A DNA stretch of 64,000 nt from contig OX326959.1 of assembly GCA_946800325.1 (NCBI GenBank), positions 7,956,501 through 8,020,500 on the forward strand, read 5' to 3'. The position numbers were made by a program, and so were the translations under genes. This stretch comes from Luzula sylvatica. Taxonomy: Eukaryota > Streptophyta > Magnoliopsida > Poales > Juncaceae. How positions within the stretch are numbered: the first letter of the stretch is position 1; every line of letters begins with the position of its first letter. Shown in pieces: positions 35,469 to 48,000 of this stretch. The notes below the pieces were generated by a model that was given only the letters and a program-made list of their open reading frames with translations, made no database searches and was not told the origin of the DNA.

Positions 35469-36422
35469 TGAAGGAAATACAGTTTCAGGATCAACCGTAA
35501 AAGTGTACACAAGGATAAACGAATGTAAGCGTACATTCGTGGTCATATCTTTCAGTAGAAAAATCGAATTTGAATGGTTCAAATTGGGTTAGATATATAA
35601 TAAGATTATCTACAACCTTCATGTAGAAATATATTTCACTAGCTTTGCCCCCCGCGCAAATGCGCGGGGTAATTTTTTTTTTTCTTTTCTGTATATATTT
35701 GTTTTGGCCCTTTTTTTTGTATAAGTATGTGTAAGTTTTTGTGTGATGTGTTTATTTTTTTATATGTAAATTAGATATAAATAAATCAAGAGTTTAGGAA
35801 TTTGATACATACCAGTAAATTACAAATGATTGTTAATTGGCTTTTTTTTTGTATTTGGCTAATTATATGTAAATGTAAGTTACATATATAAACAAAAAAT
35901 TGTACTTTGTCGGATCTATACAGTATTCAAATGCAATTAACTAAAGATTGGAGATAACTTATTGTTGGTTAACATTAAGAATTCACAGGACAAAGTAATA
36001 AAAGAAAAATCGAAGGGTATTGCTAAGTAACTCATTGGATCAACTATAACAAATTAACAACACAAAAGATTTGATCTAAATAGTTACATCAAAGTGGTAG
36101 GACGTATATTGTCACTGGATCAAACATGACAAAATAACAACATTACAAACTTGATTTAAGTAGTTCAACTAAAGTGGTAGAACCACAAAACAAAAGACTA
36201 AATAACATAGGTAGGTTAAGTAAATAGGTAAATTAAGTAGTGGTACTAAAAGGCAACCTTTTTAGTGTGACAAAATATGGTTGCCATATGTACAAAAACT
36301 TTTTTTTGAGCGGTTGACAATGCCAACCAAGAAGCTTGTATTAAAAAGAAAAATAATTTACACGATAGTTAGTATGTAAGTCACACAATTAAAAAGAAAA
36401 GTTAGCTACCAATCGTTCCTTC

Positions 36423-36606
36423 CTACTTAGTCCATGCTATAAGGTCTTGTAGGATGTTTTGGACTCGTATGCTTGGTGTCCTCGTTTTGTTTTGGAAGAT
36501 TCGAAGATTACGCTCTTTCCAAATATTCCATAATGTAGCTAGCCAAAGGGTGTCGCATCGTTCCCTATGGTCTTTATGGACAACACTCCTCGCATCGTTT
36601 CCAATA
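36423..36606 (-). pseudogene. LINE reverse-transcriptase C-terminal fragment
   Basis: Read on the minus strand from about 36606 to a TAG stop at 36423-36425, the frame encodes LWLATLWNIWKERNLRIF and then a short tail ending IAWTK. This pattern (LW..LWNIWKERN.RIF) is characteristic of the zinc-binding C-terminal end of plant non-LTR retrotransposon reverse transcriptases. Only about 60 codons remain, with no upstream polymerase domain, so it is a fragment probably carried inside the Helitron-like element. Confidence 0.7.
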
Positions 36607-36664
36607 TGTACAAAAACTTGTGCTTCCTACATTTTTTTTCCATATCATGTTTAATTATCCCTGC

Positions 36665-37010
36665 AATTTATGAATAAAATGTATGAGTTTATATTATTAG
36701 TTATTTGAGTTGATACTTTTTTGTATTATTTTTACCTTATGATGAGTTTCTTTGACGGATTTTTTTTTCGATAGTTCTTTTCCTTTGCTGCCATTGTCAT
36801 CAACCTTCTGTTTTCCATGTGCTATGATGGTACTGCATTCGAATTTTCCTTAGTCTCAGTTGTTGACAATTGGAAATTGATAATTTTTTCTTAGAAAGAT
36901 TTCATTTTACCTGTCTACTGTTCTCTTTGATCCTGTTGCTTTAATTGGAGTGTGTGGTGTTTTGGGGGGAGTATTTCTGTTTGTTGGATGGATCTGGACT
37001 GAGTTCTTTG
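36665..37010. other. Unassigned Helitron interior
   Basis: AT-rich, no gene recognised. Confidence 0.4.
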
Positions 37011-39440
37011 GTGCAAGCTTGGAATGTTTATTTTTGTGCATTATTTTATAAATTATTTATTCTTAGATTGGTCATCACGCAGTTATTTATTTTTTGAAAA
37101 AATAAATAATTCTTTGTAAAAATGAAATAATTTACTATTACACCTCAGTAGAAATGGACCAATTGAGATCATTTATGTAGAATAATATTTATTTTTTTAA
37201 GATCCGGCTTTCCTAAAAAATAAATATATTCTTATTATTTTGATCAAAATACATCCAAAGAAACATCATTGGTGATTTGTAATTACTTACCAAAAAAAAA
37301 GCGTCCATGAATTTTTTTTTTCTGAGTTCAGATATAAGAGTTAATTCTTTTCCATGAGGATATTTTTTATAAGCTGTTTAAATTTATTTCTCTCATGACA
37401 GAAGAGCTTTGAATGTTTATTTTTGCGCACTATTTTAAAAATTATTTATTCTTAGATTAGTTATCACAGAGTTATTTATTTTTTGGAAAAAATAAATAAT
37501 TCCATGTAAAAATAAAATAATTTACTATTACACCTCAGTAGAAATGGACCCATTGAGATCATTTATATAGAACAATATCTATTTTTTAGGATCCGGCTTT
37601 CCTAAAAAATAAGTATATTTCTATTATTTTGATCAAAATACATCCAAAGAAACATCATCGGTAATTTATAATTATTTCCAAGATTTAGTCTCAGATATAA
37701 AAAAAATCGTCTATGAAATCTTTTTTCGGAGTCAAGATATAAAAGTTAATTGTTTTTCAGGAGAATATTTTTTATAAGCTATTTAAATTTATTTCTCTGT
37801 GATCACAGGAGAGCTTGCATTTTTTTTTGTCCATTATTTTAAAAAATATTTATTCTTAGATTGGTCATGACACAGATATTTATTTTTTCGAAAAAATAAA
37901 TAATTCCTTGTAAAAATGAAATAATTTACTATTACACCTCAGTAGAAATGGATCCATTAAGACCATTTATATAGAATAATATTTATTTTTTAGGATCCGG
38001 CTTTCCTAAAAAATAAATATATTTCTAATATTTTGATCAAAATACGTCCAAAGAAACATCATCGGTCATTTATAACTACTTCCAAGCCTCAGCCTCAGAT
38101 ATAAAATATCTTTTTTCTTTGAACATAAAATACTATTTATCAAAAGTTTGAATGTTTATTTTTTTGATAACAACAGTACATACTCTATTGAATTATCATA
38201 TAATAATTTGACTTTGTGAAATTACAAAATACTTGCATGCGACAAATTTTTATAAAAAGAATCGTATATTAATTTTTTTTTCGAAGTTAAGATGTAAAAG
38301 TTAATTCTTTTCCATGAGAATATTTTTTATAAGTTGCTTAAATTTATTTTTCTGATTACAGAAGAGCTTTCAATGTTTATTTTTGCGCATTATTTTTAAA
38401 ATTATTTATTCTTAGATTGGTCATCACACAGATATTTATTTTTTTGGAGAAAATAAATAATTCCTTGTAAAAATGAAATAATTTACTATTACACCTCAGT
38501 AGAAATGGACCCATTAAAATCATTTATATAGAACAATATTTATTTTTTAGGATCCGGCTTTCCTAAAAAATAAGTATATTTCTAATATTTTGATCAAAAT
38601 ACATCCAAAGAAACATCATCGGTCATTTATTTATAACTATTTCCAGGCCTCAGCCTCAGATATGAAATATCTTTTTTCTTTGAATACAAAATACTATTTA
38701 TCAAAAATTTGAATGTTTATTTTTTTGATAACAACAGTACATACTCTATTGAATTATCACATAATAATTTGACTCTGTTAAATTACAAAATACTTGCACG
38801 CGACAAATTTTTATAAAAAAATCGTATATGAAATTTTTTTTCGGAGTCAAGATGTAAAAGTTAATTCCTTTCCATGAGAATATTTTTTATAAGCTGCTTA
38901 AATTTATTTCTCTGATTACAGGAGAGCTTTCAATGTTTATTTTTGCGCATTATTTTTAAAATTATTTATTTTTAAATTGGTCATGACACAGTTATTTATT
39001 TTTTGGAAAAAAAAAATAATTCCTTGTGAAAATGAAATAATTTACTATTAGACCTCAGTAGAAATGGACCCATTAAGATCATTTATACAGAACAATATTT
39101 ATTTTTTAGGATCCGGCCTTCCAAAAAAAGAAGTATATTTCTAATATTTTGATCAAAATACATCCAAAGAAACATCATCGGTCATTTATAATTATTTGCA
39201 AGCCTCAGCCTCAGATATAAAATATCTTTTTTCTTTCAATACAAAATACTATTGATCAAAAATTTGAATGCTTATTTTTTTGATAACAACAGTGCATACT
39301 CTATTAAATTATCAAATAATAATTTGACTTTGTTAAATTACAAAATACTTGCGTGTGACAATTTTTTATTTTTAACTCTGGTTGTTTGTACTTTTCGTAG
39401 GTTTGATAGAATTTATATTTCACAAAGAAATATGTACACT
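37011..39440 (+). repeat. Tandem array of five units, about 390-565 bp, with conserved hairpins
   Basis: Units begin near 37011, 37404, 37808, 38360 and 38925 at an 'aatgtttatttttg' word. Each holds, in order: a TTATTTATTTTTT/AAAAAATAAATAA palindrome, CACCTCAGTAGAAATGGA (at 37141, 37531, 37935, 38492, and GACCTCAGTA at 39051), a long hairpin with loop TCCGGCTT or TCCGGCCT, the palindrome TATTTTGATCAAAATA, and CATCATCGGT. The longer units gain a segment with 'gataacaacagt'. Two more distant units follow at 40277 and 40924. Confidence 0.85.
37979..38020 (+). repeat. Perfect 17-bp hairpin, AT-type stem
   Basis: Left arm 37979-37995, loop TCCGGCTT at 37996-38003, right arm TCCTAAAAAATAAATAT at 38004-38020. 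Representative of the hairpin in the five-unit array. Confidence 0.9.
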
Positions 39441-40276
39441 CATAAAAAGTAAAGAATATATTTTCGTAGGAGCCGAATATTTTGTCATAAAATGAGCATT
39501 TTTATGTAATTGAGATATCTCTGTAAAATAATTACAACTAATTAATTTCTGTGTAACATTTCCCTTAAGGTATTAACACTATATTATTTCTGCTCAACCA
39601 TATTTTTCACAAACGATCAATATTGACTATTCCTTTTCTTTCCAGTTTCGTTGCCACTCTTAATAACGCATATGATTTTTTTTCTTTTTTTTCCTCTTTA
39701 TTGCAAACAATCATCAAGTCACATAATCATGAAATCGACATATGTTACTCCTTTATCTTAAAAAAAACATTCACATACACTTCTTTGTCAACAAATCCAC
39801 AATTCAATTGAATGCTTTGTAAACACGTACGCAATTCAAATGGACTTATTTTTTTGTAATGACAACATTTATCAAAGACACAAAAGGAATGTTATAGATG
39901 ATATTTTTTAAATAAGTCTATGCACAGTCATTCTGTTTACCACTTCAGGTTAAGAGCATTACTTTTAATCTCATATACATCTTTTCTAAGCATTTAGCAT
40001 TTCTACAAATATACACAATTCAATTAAAGTTCTTTTTTTCGTAATGAGTTCGTTTACCAAATACTCATCAAAGACAATTCAAAAACAATGCTTTATATAT
40101 CTTGTGAATCGTAAGAGTACATTTTTGAAATAAGTCGATACAAACTCATTGCACTCAGCATTTCACATTAATAGCATTGTTTTTTAACCCTTGATTAAGC
40201 TCATGTACACTTTTTGTTGGTAATTAACATTCGTAAGCACATAAAATTCAATTAAATTTTGTTTGTTTTGGCTAGT

Positions 40277-41060
40277 CACCTCAGTATGTACGGATCTGTT
40301 GAGATCGTAATGCTGAAATATTTTGATTGTTGAGGATCCGGCCTTCCTCAACAATCAGGACATTTCTTGCACGACAATCTACTTATATTTTTTTATACAT
40401 CACTGGTGATGCCAAATCATCAATGTTTACATAAGCCTATGCACATTCAGTCGACTTAGCACTCTACATTAAAAGCATTTTTAGTTTTGCACAACTATTC
40501 CTTCATAACACATAAACTGGTGATGCCAAATCACATGTGTACTACACAATCGAAATTTGCATTTTGAATTGTCATGCGCATATAAATATTTTTTGCATAT
40601 TCGTGTATCTTTTTTGGACAAAAGAAAATAGAGGTCAAGCCTTTTCTTCTTTCTATGCCAAAGTCACAAACTTGTATTATAGTCAAGATTTGCAATATTT
40701 GAATAGAATTTGATGGGCCCATTCATGTCAGCATTTTGAAAACTCCTCCACTCATGTGTGTCATTTTAAATCCCAGTTGGTAAAGATTAGTCATGAGTAG
40801 GGACTACAATTGCCTGAATTCCTTTAAAACACATACACAATTCAATTCAATTGCTCTTTTTTTTTCCTAATCAAGTCTTTTGAAAGACAATGCTTTGTAT
40901 ATCTTGTTATATTTTTGCCTAATCACCTCAGTATGTATCCATCCTCTGAGATCGCAGTGTTGAAATATGTTGATTGTTGAGGATCCGGCCTTCCTCAACA
41001 ATCAAGATATTTCTCGCACTACAATCTATTTATATTCTGTTTATACATCACTGGTGACGC
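40277..41060 (+). repeat. Two diverged hairpin units (GATTGTTGA-type stem)
   Basis: CACCTCAGTATGTA at 40277 and 40924 starts each unit. A perfect 13-bp stem TGATTGTTGAGGA / TCCTCAACAATCA follows at 40324-40357 and 40971-41004, with loop TCCGGCCT. A CATCACTGGTGA hairpin lies about 50 bp downstream. Motif order matches the five-unit array but the stem sequence is different. Confidence 0.88.
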
Positions 41061-41670
41061 CAAATGAATTTTCTGTGTATTACACAACAAAAAAAATGCA
41101 GTTCAGATTGTCATGAGCATATACAAAAATGTCTGCCTATATGTGCATCTTTTTTTGGACAACATGAATTAAAAGTTGACGTTTTATTTTCTATGGCAAA
41201 AACAGATTATTCATGTCAGCATTTTGGAAAGTCTTTCAAACATTTGTGTCATTTTGAATCTCAACTGGTAAAGATTAGTCATGAATAAATAGCATTCAAC
41301 TTCTTGATTTAAAAGAGATCAAATCAAAACAAAAAAGGAAGGAAGACCTAATCCATCAATCTTTTAAGCACAGAGCAAGGAGAAGGGATATTCACGTTCA
41401 TAAATGACCGAACGTGAGATAGAATCAGTTTTCTTCCAATCCTTCTAATACCAAAACGAAGAACAAAACAACACAAATCGAAAAACAACCAAAACTCATC
41501 CAATCTTTTAACTGATAACTCTCAACTGATCCAGAACAAACCATAAGAAAAAAATTGCCAGAAAATACCTCAACGAAAGTAAATGAAAGCAAGAGAGAAG
41601 AGGAAGAGATAATGAAGACCTCCAAAATATCTCACAGAAAAGAGAAGTAAGAGGCAAAGTTTATATATAA

Positions 41671-41957
41671 ACTTAGGAAGACACCAAACACCATAAGCAC
41701 CAAAGAGAGTGGTCCACAAAACCCAGACCAAGAAAGAAAAAAAAACGTACAACCCATTTAATTCCCACTACCGCCCATTCCAGAAAAAGGACATGGAACT
41801 TATTCTATTATATGCACTTAGGAAGACACCGAACACCATAAGCACCAAAGAGAGTGGTCCACAAAACCCAGACCAAGAAAAAAAAAAAGCGTACAACCCA
41901 TTTAATTCCCACTACCGCACGTTCCAGAAAAACGACATGGAACTTATTCTATTATAG
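41671..41957 (+). repeat. Tandem duplication, 145-bp period
   Basis: Copy 1 at 41671-41815 and copy 2 at 41816-41957, starting ACTTAGGAAGACACC and ending in 'cttattctattat', with only a few differences. Confidence 0.9.
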
Positions 41958-42450
41958 GCCATAATTCCATCATACCATAATTCCATCAGACGGCCAAGAA
42001 GGAAAGAAATAGAATATCCAATGGTCCATGTAAAACTAGCAGAGAATTTATTCTAAAAATTGCAGAGAAATAACATTTTTTACAAAGGAGATTTTACAGA
42101 GCGCTGACGTGGAACGCTGTAAAGAGAGGAATCTATTCAGAAATATACATAATAATTAATATGAACGAAGTATCAGTGTCGTTTCTTTTTGCATAATAAT
42201 TAATATCCAACAGTATGACATACAGTTAGTACAACAGTCATAACTTTTGCATACGAACTCCAATTGGGCCAGACCAAATTGGGTCGTGTAGATAATAAGA
42301 TTATCTACAACTTCCTTGTTGGTTGATTTTCTGTCAGAGGAATTTACCAATTTCGTATGGACAGAATACTGGACAGATTCATGCAACTTTCTGTGTGAAA
42401 GAGTGTATATTGGATATACATGTCTTTTGGCCAATCCTAATCCTATGTGA

Positions 42451-42458
42451 TATAAATA
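42451..42458 (+). promoter_or_regulatory. Copia LTR TATA box
   Basis: TATAAATA followed by a CT-rich stretch (42463-42482), in the expected position in the right part of the LTR. Confidence 0.6.
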
Positions 42459-43052
42459 GGATGTTTCTCTCTCTCTTTTTCTGGTCAATCCAGATGTGAA
42501 TTCATTCAGAATATTCAGAATATTCCAGAAATATTGAGAGACATCTTTCTATTGAGTGAAAGGGTGTAAAGAGAGAGAACCGAGAAAAACAGATTTTTCG
42601 TAGAAGAGAATCAATCGATCGAGCAAGTTCGCCGGTGCTTCGTCTAGGCAGTTGCACCCGCAACCGACGTTTTACGAGTCAAGGTGGATACACGTAGAGG
42701 AGCAACATCTGGGGCTCTTTCGGTTGTGATTGATTCGGAGGAACGAAATCTGCCGGAGACGGAAACGAGCGAATCGAGTAACGGGCTGTGGAAGCATGCG
42801 AGAATGGAACGCACGAAGACAACCCGAGGCGCCTCAAGACGGTGGGAGACGTGCGGTATGGGACGTACGGGCTAGTCACCAACGTGACACCGAAGGAAGA
42901 GAAGGATGCGAGCGATCAACCCGTCGTGCGTGATCAATTTCACGCTGGTAATCGTCTATCCTACTTTGCATCGTACCCTCGAAGTCATGGCGTGATCTTG
43001 GATTTAGGGAACCGGACCGGGCCTTCATATCCGCTGCGCACCATCCCAACAG

Positions 43053-43064
43053 TGGTATCAGAGC
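43053..43064 (+). other. Copia primer binding site (initiator tRNA-Met type)
   Basis: TGGTATCAGAGC, the standard primer site of plant Ty1/copia elements, 25 bp after the proposed LTR end CCTTCA. If the LTR instead ended CCAACA at 43051, the spacing would be one base. Confidence 0.88.
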
Positions 43065-43533
43065 GATCGCCATCGATTCGAGGGTCGAATCATAGTCGTA
43101 TATTCGATATACGCACTGGTTATCAAAGTTCGTACCTGTTTGCATGATGATAGATATAGATATTCCAATTTTGTTGAAAATCACAAGTAGAATTCACTAG
43201 AGATCAATCAAAAGTCGATTGAGAGTATCTAGGAATTATCGTGAAAAGGTTTCATGATTTATTGTTTCAGAAACGAGCGAAAACGGAAGAAACGGCAAAA
43301 TCTGCAGAAAATTAGAATACGAAACAGTGAGTAAAACTAAGATAATTTTCAGTGGGAAACTCCAAATTGATTGGATCAAATTGTCATAGTTATATAATGA
43401 GATTATCTATGACTTTTATACAGAAAGTTGTTTCATTTGAACGAATTATCAGTTTATTTTTTATGGAATACTGAAAGGGTGCGACTGTTTGACATACAGA
43501 GACTAAAACGTCCGTATATGTCGCATAGAAACT
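43065..43533 (+). mobile_element. Copia leader, part before the nested Athila element
   Basis: Noncoding leader containing one copy of the module with 'gggaaactccaa' and 'ataatgagattatct' (about 43350-43410) that also occurs in the LTR and at 61600-62060. Confidence 0.6.
43529..43533. repeat. Target site duplication AAACT (left)
   Basis: Repeated at 61604-61608, on the far side of the whole three-LTR array. Confidence 0.85.
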
Positions 43534-44002
43534 TGATAAGAGGAAAATTAAGCACATTTTTAGTATATAATTTGGGGATTTTAGCTCTTTCAAATGATAA
43601 CTTTGTGTATATAATTGTTCATATTTAAGATTGCAAGAATATTTCTTCACTAAGTGTGTTTTATTGATAATTTTAGGTTTTTGGGCGAAAGTTTTTGGCA
43701 TTCCAACAGTGTAGTTGTCTTCCTCTCCTCGCGCCGATAAAATCGATATATTATACTATCCATTTCGGTACACGTATGAAGAAGGAGGCAAGAAATCTAC
43801 CACACAAAAGTCTACACCAAATTCTATACGAAAACCACTCACACTTTAACCACCATTCAGCCCACCTACCTCACCTACAATTACCAAACTACCCTCAATC
43901 CTCTCAACAATCTCTAGACCAATGGGAAGGCTCCTAATGCACTATAAATAGACCCCAAAGGCCCTTGGGGCAGGATTACATTCTCTTCATCATTTTTCTG
44001 CC

Positions 44003-44035
<33 letters not shown>

Positions 44036-44881
44036 CAAGCACTCTCAAGAACTTTTAAAGAACCACTCAAGACCATCAATTCGGGAATTTCCTCTTTCAC
44101 CGGATTCAAGCTTTCTTCTTTCGGTGAAAAGATTTAGCAAGTCGTATAGAGACACTCCTCAATCGGACCCGAAGCTTTCTTCAACCGGGAAGGACGTTTC
44201 TTCAAGACGAGAAAACAGCTCAATCATCTAGCTTCCTAGCGATTCGAGCATCAACCGTCCATGATCACAAGGAAGGAGTACCTCTAATCACGTTGAAGCT
44301 TCCTTCTCGTTTTAGGTGTAATCTTTTCTTTTCTCGAATTTGATGTGTGTAAATATAACTTGTTTGATTCTAAAATTCTTATTCTTGATCTTTTCTTGAT
44401 CTTTTCTTTTCTTGATCTTTTTCTCTTTATTTTTCAATTGCTGTATATACTAGATCTGTTAAAATTCTCATTACGTAGATCTTGATTTCTAGTTTCGGGA
44501 ACATTTTGAATCGTTGAATTTCATGAAATATTCGAATTGATATGAGTCTTTGAAATCTGTCACTTAAACTGAAAACCTGCTGTTTCCAGAGACTGTTTTT
44601 TGTAATTCGTTAATAACTTTTTATTCCGTTGTCCAAATTGTTTGAAATTTTAGGATCAATTTGATAATATTCAGAACTCACTGTAGACAAATTTTCATTA
44701 ATTTTGGAAACTTCAAAATATTTATTTTAATGATCTAAATCTTAATCATATTTTGACGCAATAGCTCCCTGTGGAACGAATCTATTATTTTCTGCTATAC
44801 AACCATATAATTCACTTGTTTGATATTACGGGACTTTAAAACAACGATACGCTTTTTAGACGTGCAAAAAGACCGTTATCA
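43534..44881 (+). repeat. Athila LTR 1 (1348 bp)
   Basis: TGATAA...TTATCA ends. TATAAATA at 43943-43950. It differs from the other two LTRs by a CT run about 10 bp shorter (near 44000) and at least two substitutions (T in ATGATAAC near 43607, T in CCATGATC near 44263). Confidence 0.93.
43943..43950 (+). promoter_or_regulatory. Athila LTR TATA box
   Basis: TATAAATA preceded by 'gaccaatggg'; the same at 52294-52301 and 60655-60662. A CT-rich transcribed leader follows. Confidence 0.7.
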
Positions 44882-44884
44882 AAA

Positions 44885-44902
44885 TGGCGCCGCTGCCGGG
44901 GA
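44885..44902 (+). other. Primer binding site, tRNA-Asp type (unit 1)
   Basis: TGGCGCCGCTGCCGGGGA three bases after LTR 1. Confidence 0.88.
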
Positions 44903-45018
44903 GCGGTGTTTAAGTCAATATTTTAGATCAAAATTTGAGATTTAGATTCATAAATTTGTTTACTCACTTCGTTGTTTCTTTTGTGACAATCTAGGTGTGT
45001 GTGAAGGAAAGAAACTTT

Positions 45019-48000
45019 ATGCAGAACACAAGATCGCGGAAAGGCGAATTACTTCCATTTGTCAAAGAAATCGAAAGAAGGAACAAGAGCTCTAAGAAGA
45101 ACAAGGGACCAACACAAGAAGATCAAGACGAACCTCAACTTCAAACTCAAACTTTTCCTTCTCTCTCTACTCATTTAAATTCAAACATGGGTGATGAAAC
45201 TAGGGCTCCAAGGCCAAAAACCTTAAAAGAACTAGTGGCCCCAAACATTGTAGAAGATAACTACAATTTTATTAGGCCAAATATACCGAACTTTAAGGCC
45301 GATCCGAGCATCATAGGCTCTTTACCCATCTTTCATGGCAAAGCTACCGAAAATCCACACAAGCATTTGAAAGATTTTAAGATTCAACTAAACATTTATG
45401 CAAATTATGAGGCATTTAATGATATTCTACTTCTTATTTTTCCTTATTCGCTAGGTGAAGGACCGAAAGATTGGTTCTACAACCTACGAGGACCCCTAGA
45501 TTTCAACGAGGTGGCTAGGCGTTTCAAGGAGAAATTCTACTCGCATTCGAGATTGGCGGCAATTAGGCGAGAACTTCTAGCAATCACGCAAAAGCCAAAC
45601 GAAGCTCTCCACGAGTATTACGATCGATTCAACCGTTTGATGGAGGAATGCCCAAGCCACAATGTCGAGGTCCATTTCCTTTACGAGCAATTCATTCAAG
45701 GACTAGGATACTCCGAGAGTCAATTCCTCAACGCATCCGCGGGGGGGAGTATCGCGAACAAAGATCTCGAAGAAATTAAGAAGCTACTCGAAGTGATGGC
45801 AACCAATTCTCAATCAAGGCGGAACGTTGAATACCGAGTTAATGCGTGTAGCGACCTCAATGTCGACATGCTTAACAACAAGCTCGAGATCATCATGAAA
45901 GCTTTGGGCAAGGAGGAAGCGAAAAAATGTGGGGTTTGCCTCGTAAATACCCACCACACCGATGAGTGCCCGAGTGTGGTCGAAGATGCAAATGCCGTTT
46001 ACAAGAAATTCGACGCCTCGAACTCGTATAATCCGAATCTCCGAAACCATCCCAACTTTAGTTGGTCGAATCCTAACAATGCCCAACCCGATCCGTATCG
46101 ACAAGCGGTTGCAAAACCGGCCACGTACCAACATCCAAATGCGACTCAAGCGGTTCAAAAACCGAATCCAACGCAAGATCCAAATCAAGAAATGAAAATA
46201 ATGATGGAAGGTATGATGGCGATGATTAAGAATATGGAGAAGTCCAACGAAGTTGGAAGACAAGAGATTAAACAAGATATCGGGGGATTGAAGCAAGAAA
46301 TCTCAAGTGTAAGGCAAGAGGTTTCGAACACGAATCGCCATGTGGGCAACTTGGAGACTCAAATCAATCAAATTGCTACTCGAGTAAACATAATCGAATC
46401 CCAAGGTACATCTCGACTCCAATCTCAATCTTTGGCTCCTTCCGAGCAAAGGCATGTGAACGCAATATCGCTCCGAAGCGGTAAAGAGGTGGGAGAAGGT
46501 TCGAAGAGCAAGGAGGTACAAGAAGAAAAGGAGCTCGAGGTACCGATACCGAAAGAGAGTCCGACTCAAGCAATGAAGATACCAACTCGAGAACTAGAAC
46601 CCGAATCGACTCAAGTCAAGCCACCTTTCCCGAGTCGCCTCCCCAAACCGGTCGAATCAAATACCGACGTGCTAGCTATCTTGAAAAAGGTAGAGGTGAA
46701 CATTCCTTTACTCGAAGCTATCAAAGAAGTGCCTCGTTTGGCAAAATATCTCAAGGCATTGTGCACAAATAAAAGAAAAACAAAAGGAGACGAGTTGATA
46801 AGTGTGGGGGAGAGTGTTTCAGCAATCTTAAAACTTCCCCAAAAGCACAAGGATCCGGGGATGTTTGCAATTCCATGCAAAATCGGGCAACATGAATTAC
46901 CGAAATGCATGCTCGATTTGGGCGCTTCAATAAATGTGATGCCATACTCGATATTCAAGACTCTCGATCTAGGCCCTCTTGATGATACTCAAGTTGTAAT
47001 CCAATTGGCCGATCGGTCCACGACTCGACCGGTTGGAGTAATTGAGGATGTGTTAGTAACCGTTAATGGGTTGCTATTCCCCGCGGACTTCTACGTTTTG
47101 GATATGAATGAAGGGAATAGCGATTCAACCCCGATTCTCCTTGGACGGCCATTTTTGAAGACGGCACGAACCAAGATCGATGTACACGCGGGAGAGCTCA
47201 CGATGGAGTTCGATGATGAGGTAATCAAATTCAATATTTTTGACAAACTAAAGGAACCCATTGTAGGTACACTCAACTTAAGCGCTATGGACGTAATCGA
47301 CGATTGTGTACAAGAGGTCATGGATAGCTCATTCGAAAACCTTCAATGGAGCTCGAACCCATTATTCGAGGAATTTGAAGGATATGACAATCCTACATTC
47401 GAGATCGAGCCGGATTTGGAAGAAGAACAAAGCATAGATCAAGCACTCTTTCTAAGAGACCTCGAGATTCCGATGAAGAGAACTCCACCTTCCACCGAAC
47501 AAGCTCCAAGGTTAGATCTAAAATCATTACCTTTTGGACTAAAATACGTGTTTTTGGATGAAGCGGAAACTTTGCCGGTGATAATCGCCTCGAACCTAGC
47601 AAAGGAGCAAGAAGAAAAACTCATCGAAGTGCTAAAAAGGAATAAGAAGGCTTTCGGGTGGACACTCTCCGATATTCCGGGCATCTCCCCCTCCATGTGC
47701 ACACACCGAATCCTTCTCGAGGACGAAGCAAAACCATCGCGCGAACCTCAAAGGCGGCTCAATCCGCCTATGATGGAAGTGGTAAAAAAGGAGGTGATCA
47801 AGTTGTTAGATGCGGGGATCATTTACCCCATCGCCGACTCGAAATGGGTATCGCCAATACACGTGGTACCGAAGAAAACGGGGATGACGATTGTTGAGAA
47901 CGATGAAGGCGATCAAGTACCGACTCGAGTTCAAAATGGGTGGCGAGTTTGCATAGATTACCGAAAGCTCAATAAGGCGACGAAAAAGGACCACTTCCCG

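Larger units (their letters stand above)
35639..42159 (-). mobile_element. Helitron-like insertion, 3' end at left
   Basis: CTAG at 35639-35642, preceded by host A, then a perfect 9-bp GC hairpin (CCCCGCGCA at 35650-35658, loop AA, TGCGCGGGG at 35661-35669): a canonical Helitron 3' terminus on the minus strand. The right limit is inferred from where the copia LTR resumes with T at 42160. The sequence there does not show the expected terminal GA (TC on the minus strand), and about 20 bp of 'ataataattaa' may be later filler. The interior has no helicase; it holds a LINE fragment, a hairpin-bearing repeat array and a 145-bp duplication. Confidence 0.6.
35469..43027 (+). repeat. Ty1/copia 5' LTR, split by a Helitron-like insertion
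   Basis: The LTR appears to start TGAAGG at 35469 and end CCTTCA at 43027 (6-bp perfect inverted ends), 25 bp before the copia primer site. Minus the insertion at 35639-42159 it is about 1.04 kb. Continuity is shown by a module repeated in the LTR and leader: the left piece ends 'atatatttca' and the right piece resumes 'tatgaacgaag', matching the uninterrupted order at about 61890-61910. A TATA box lies at 42451. Confidence 0.6.

Noticed and set aside
42684..43147. Overlapping plus-strand frames of 63-119 codons in the copia LTR/leader
   Set aside because: They cross the LTR end and the primer binding site, which is noncoding by position.
44995..45018. GTG start eight codons before the chosen ATG of Gag-Pol
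   Set aside because: Plant nuclear genes and retrotransposons start at ATG; the first in-frame ATG is at 45019 (and 53380 in unit 2).
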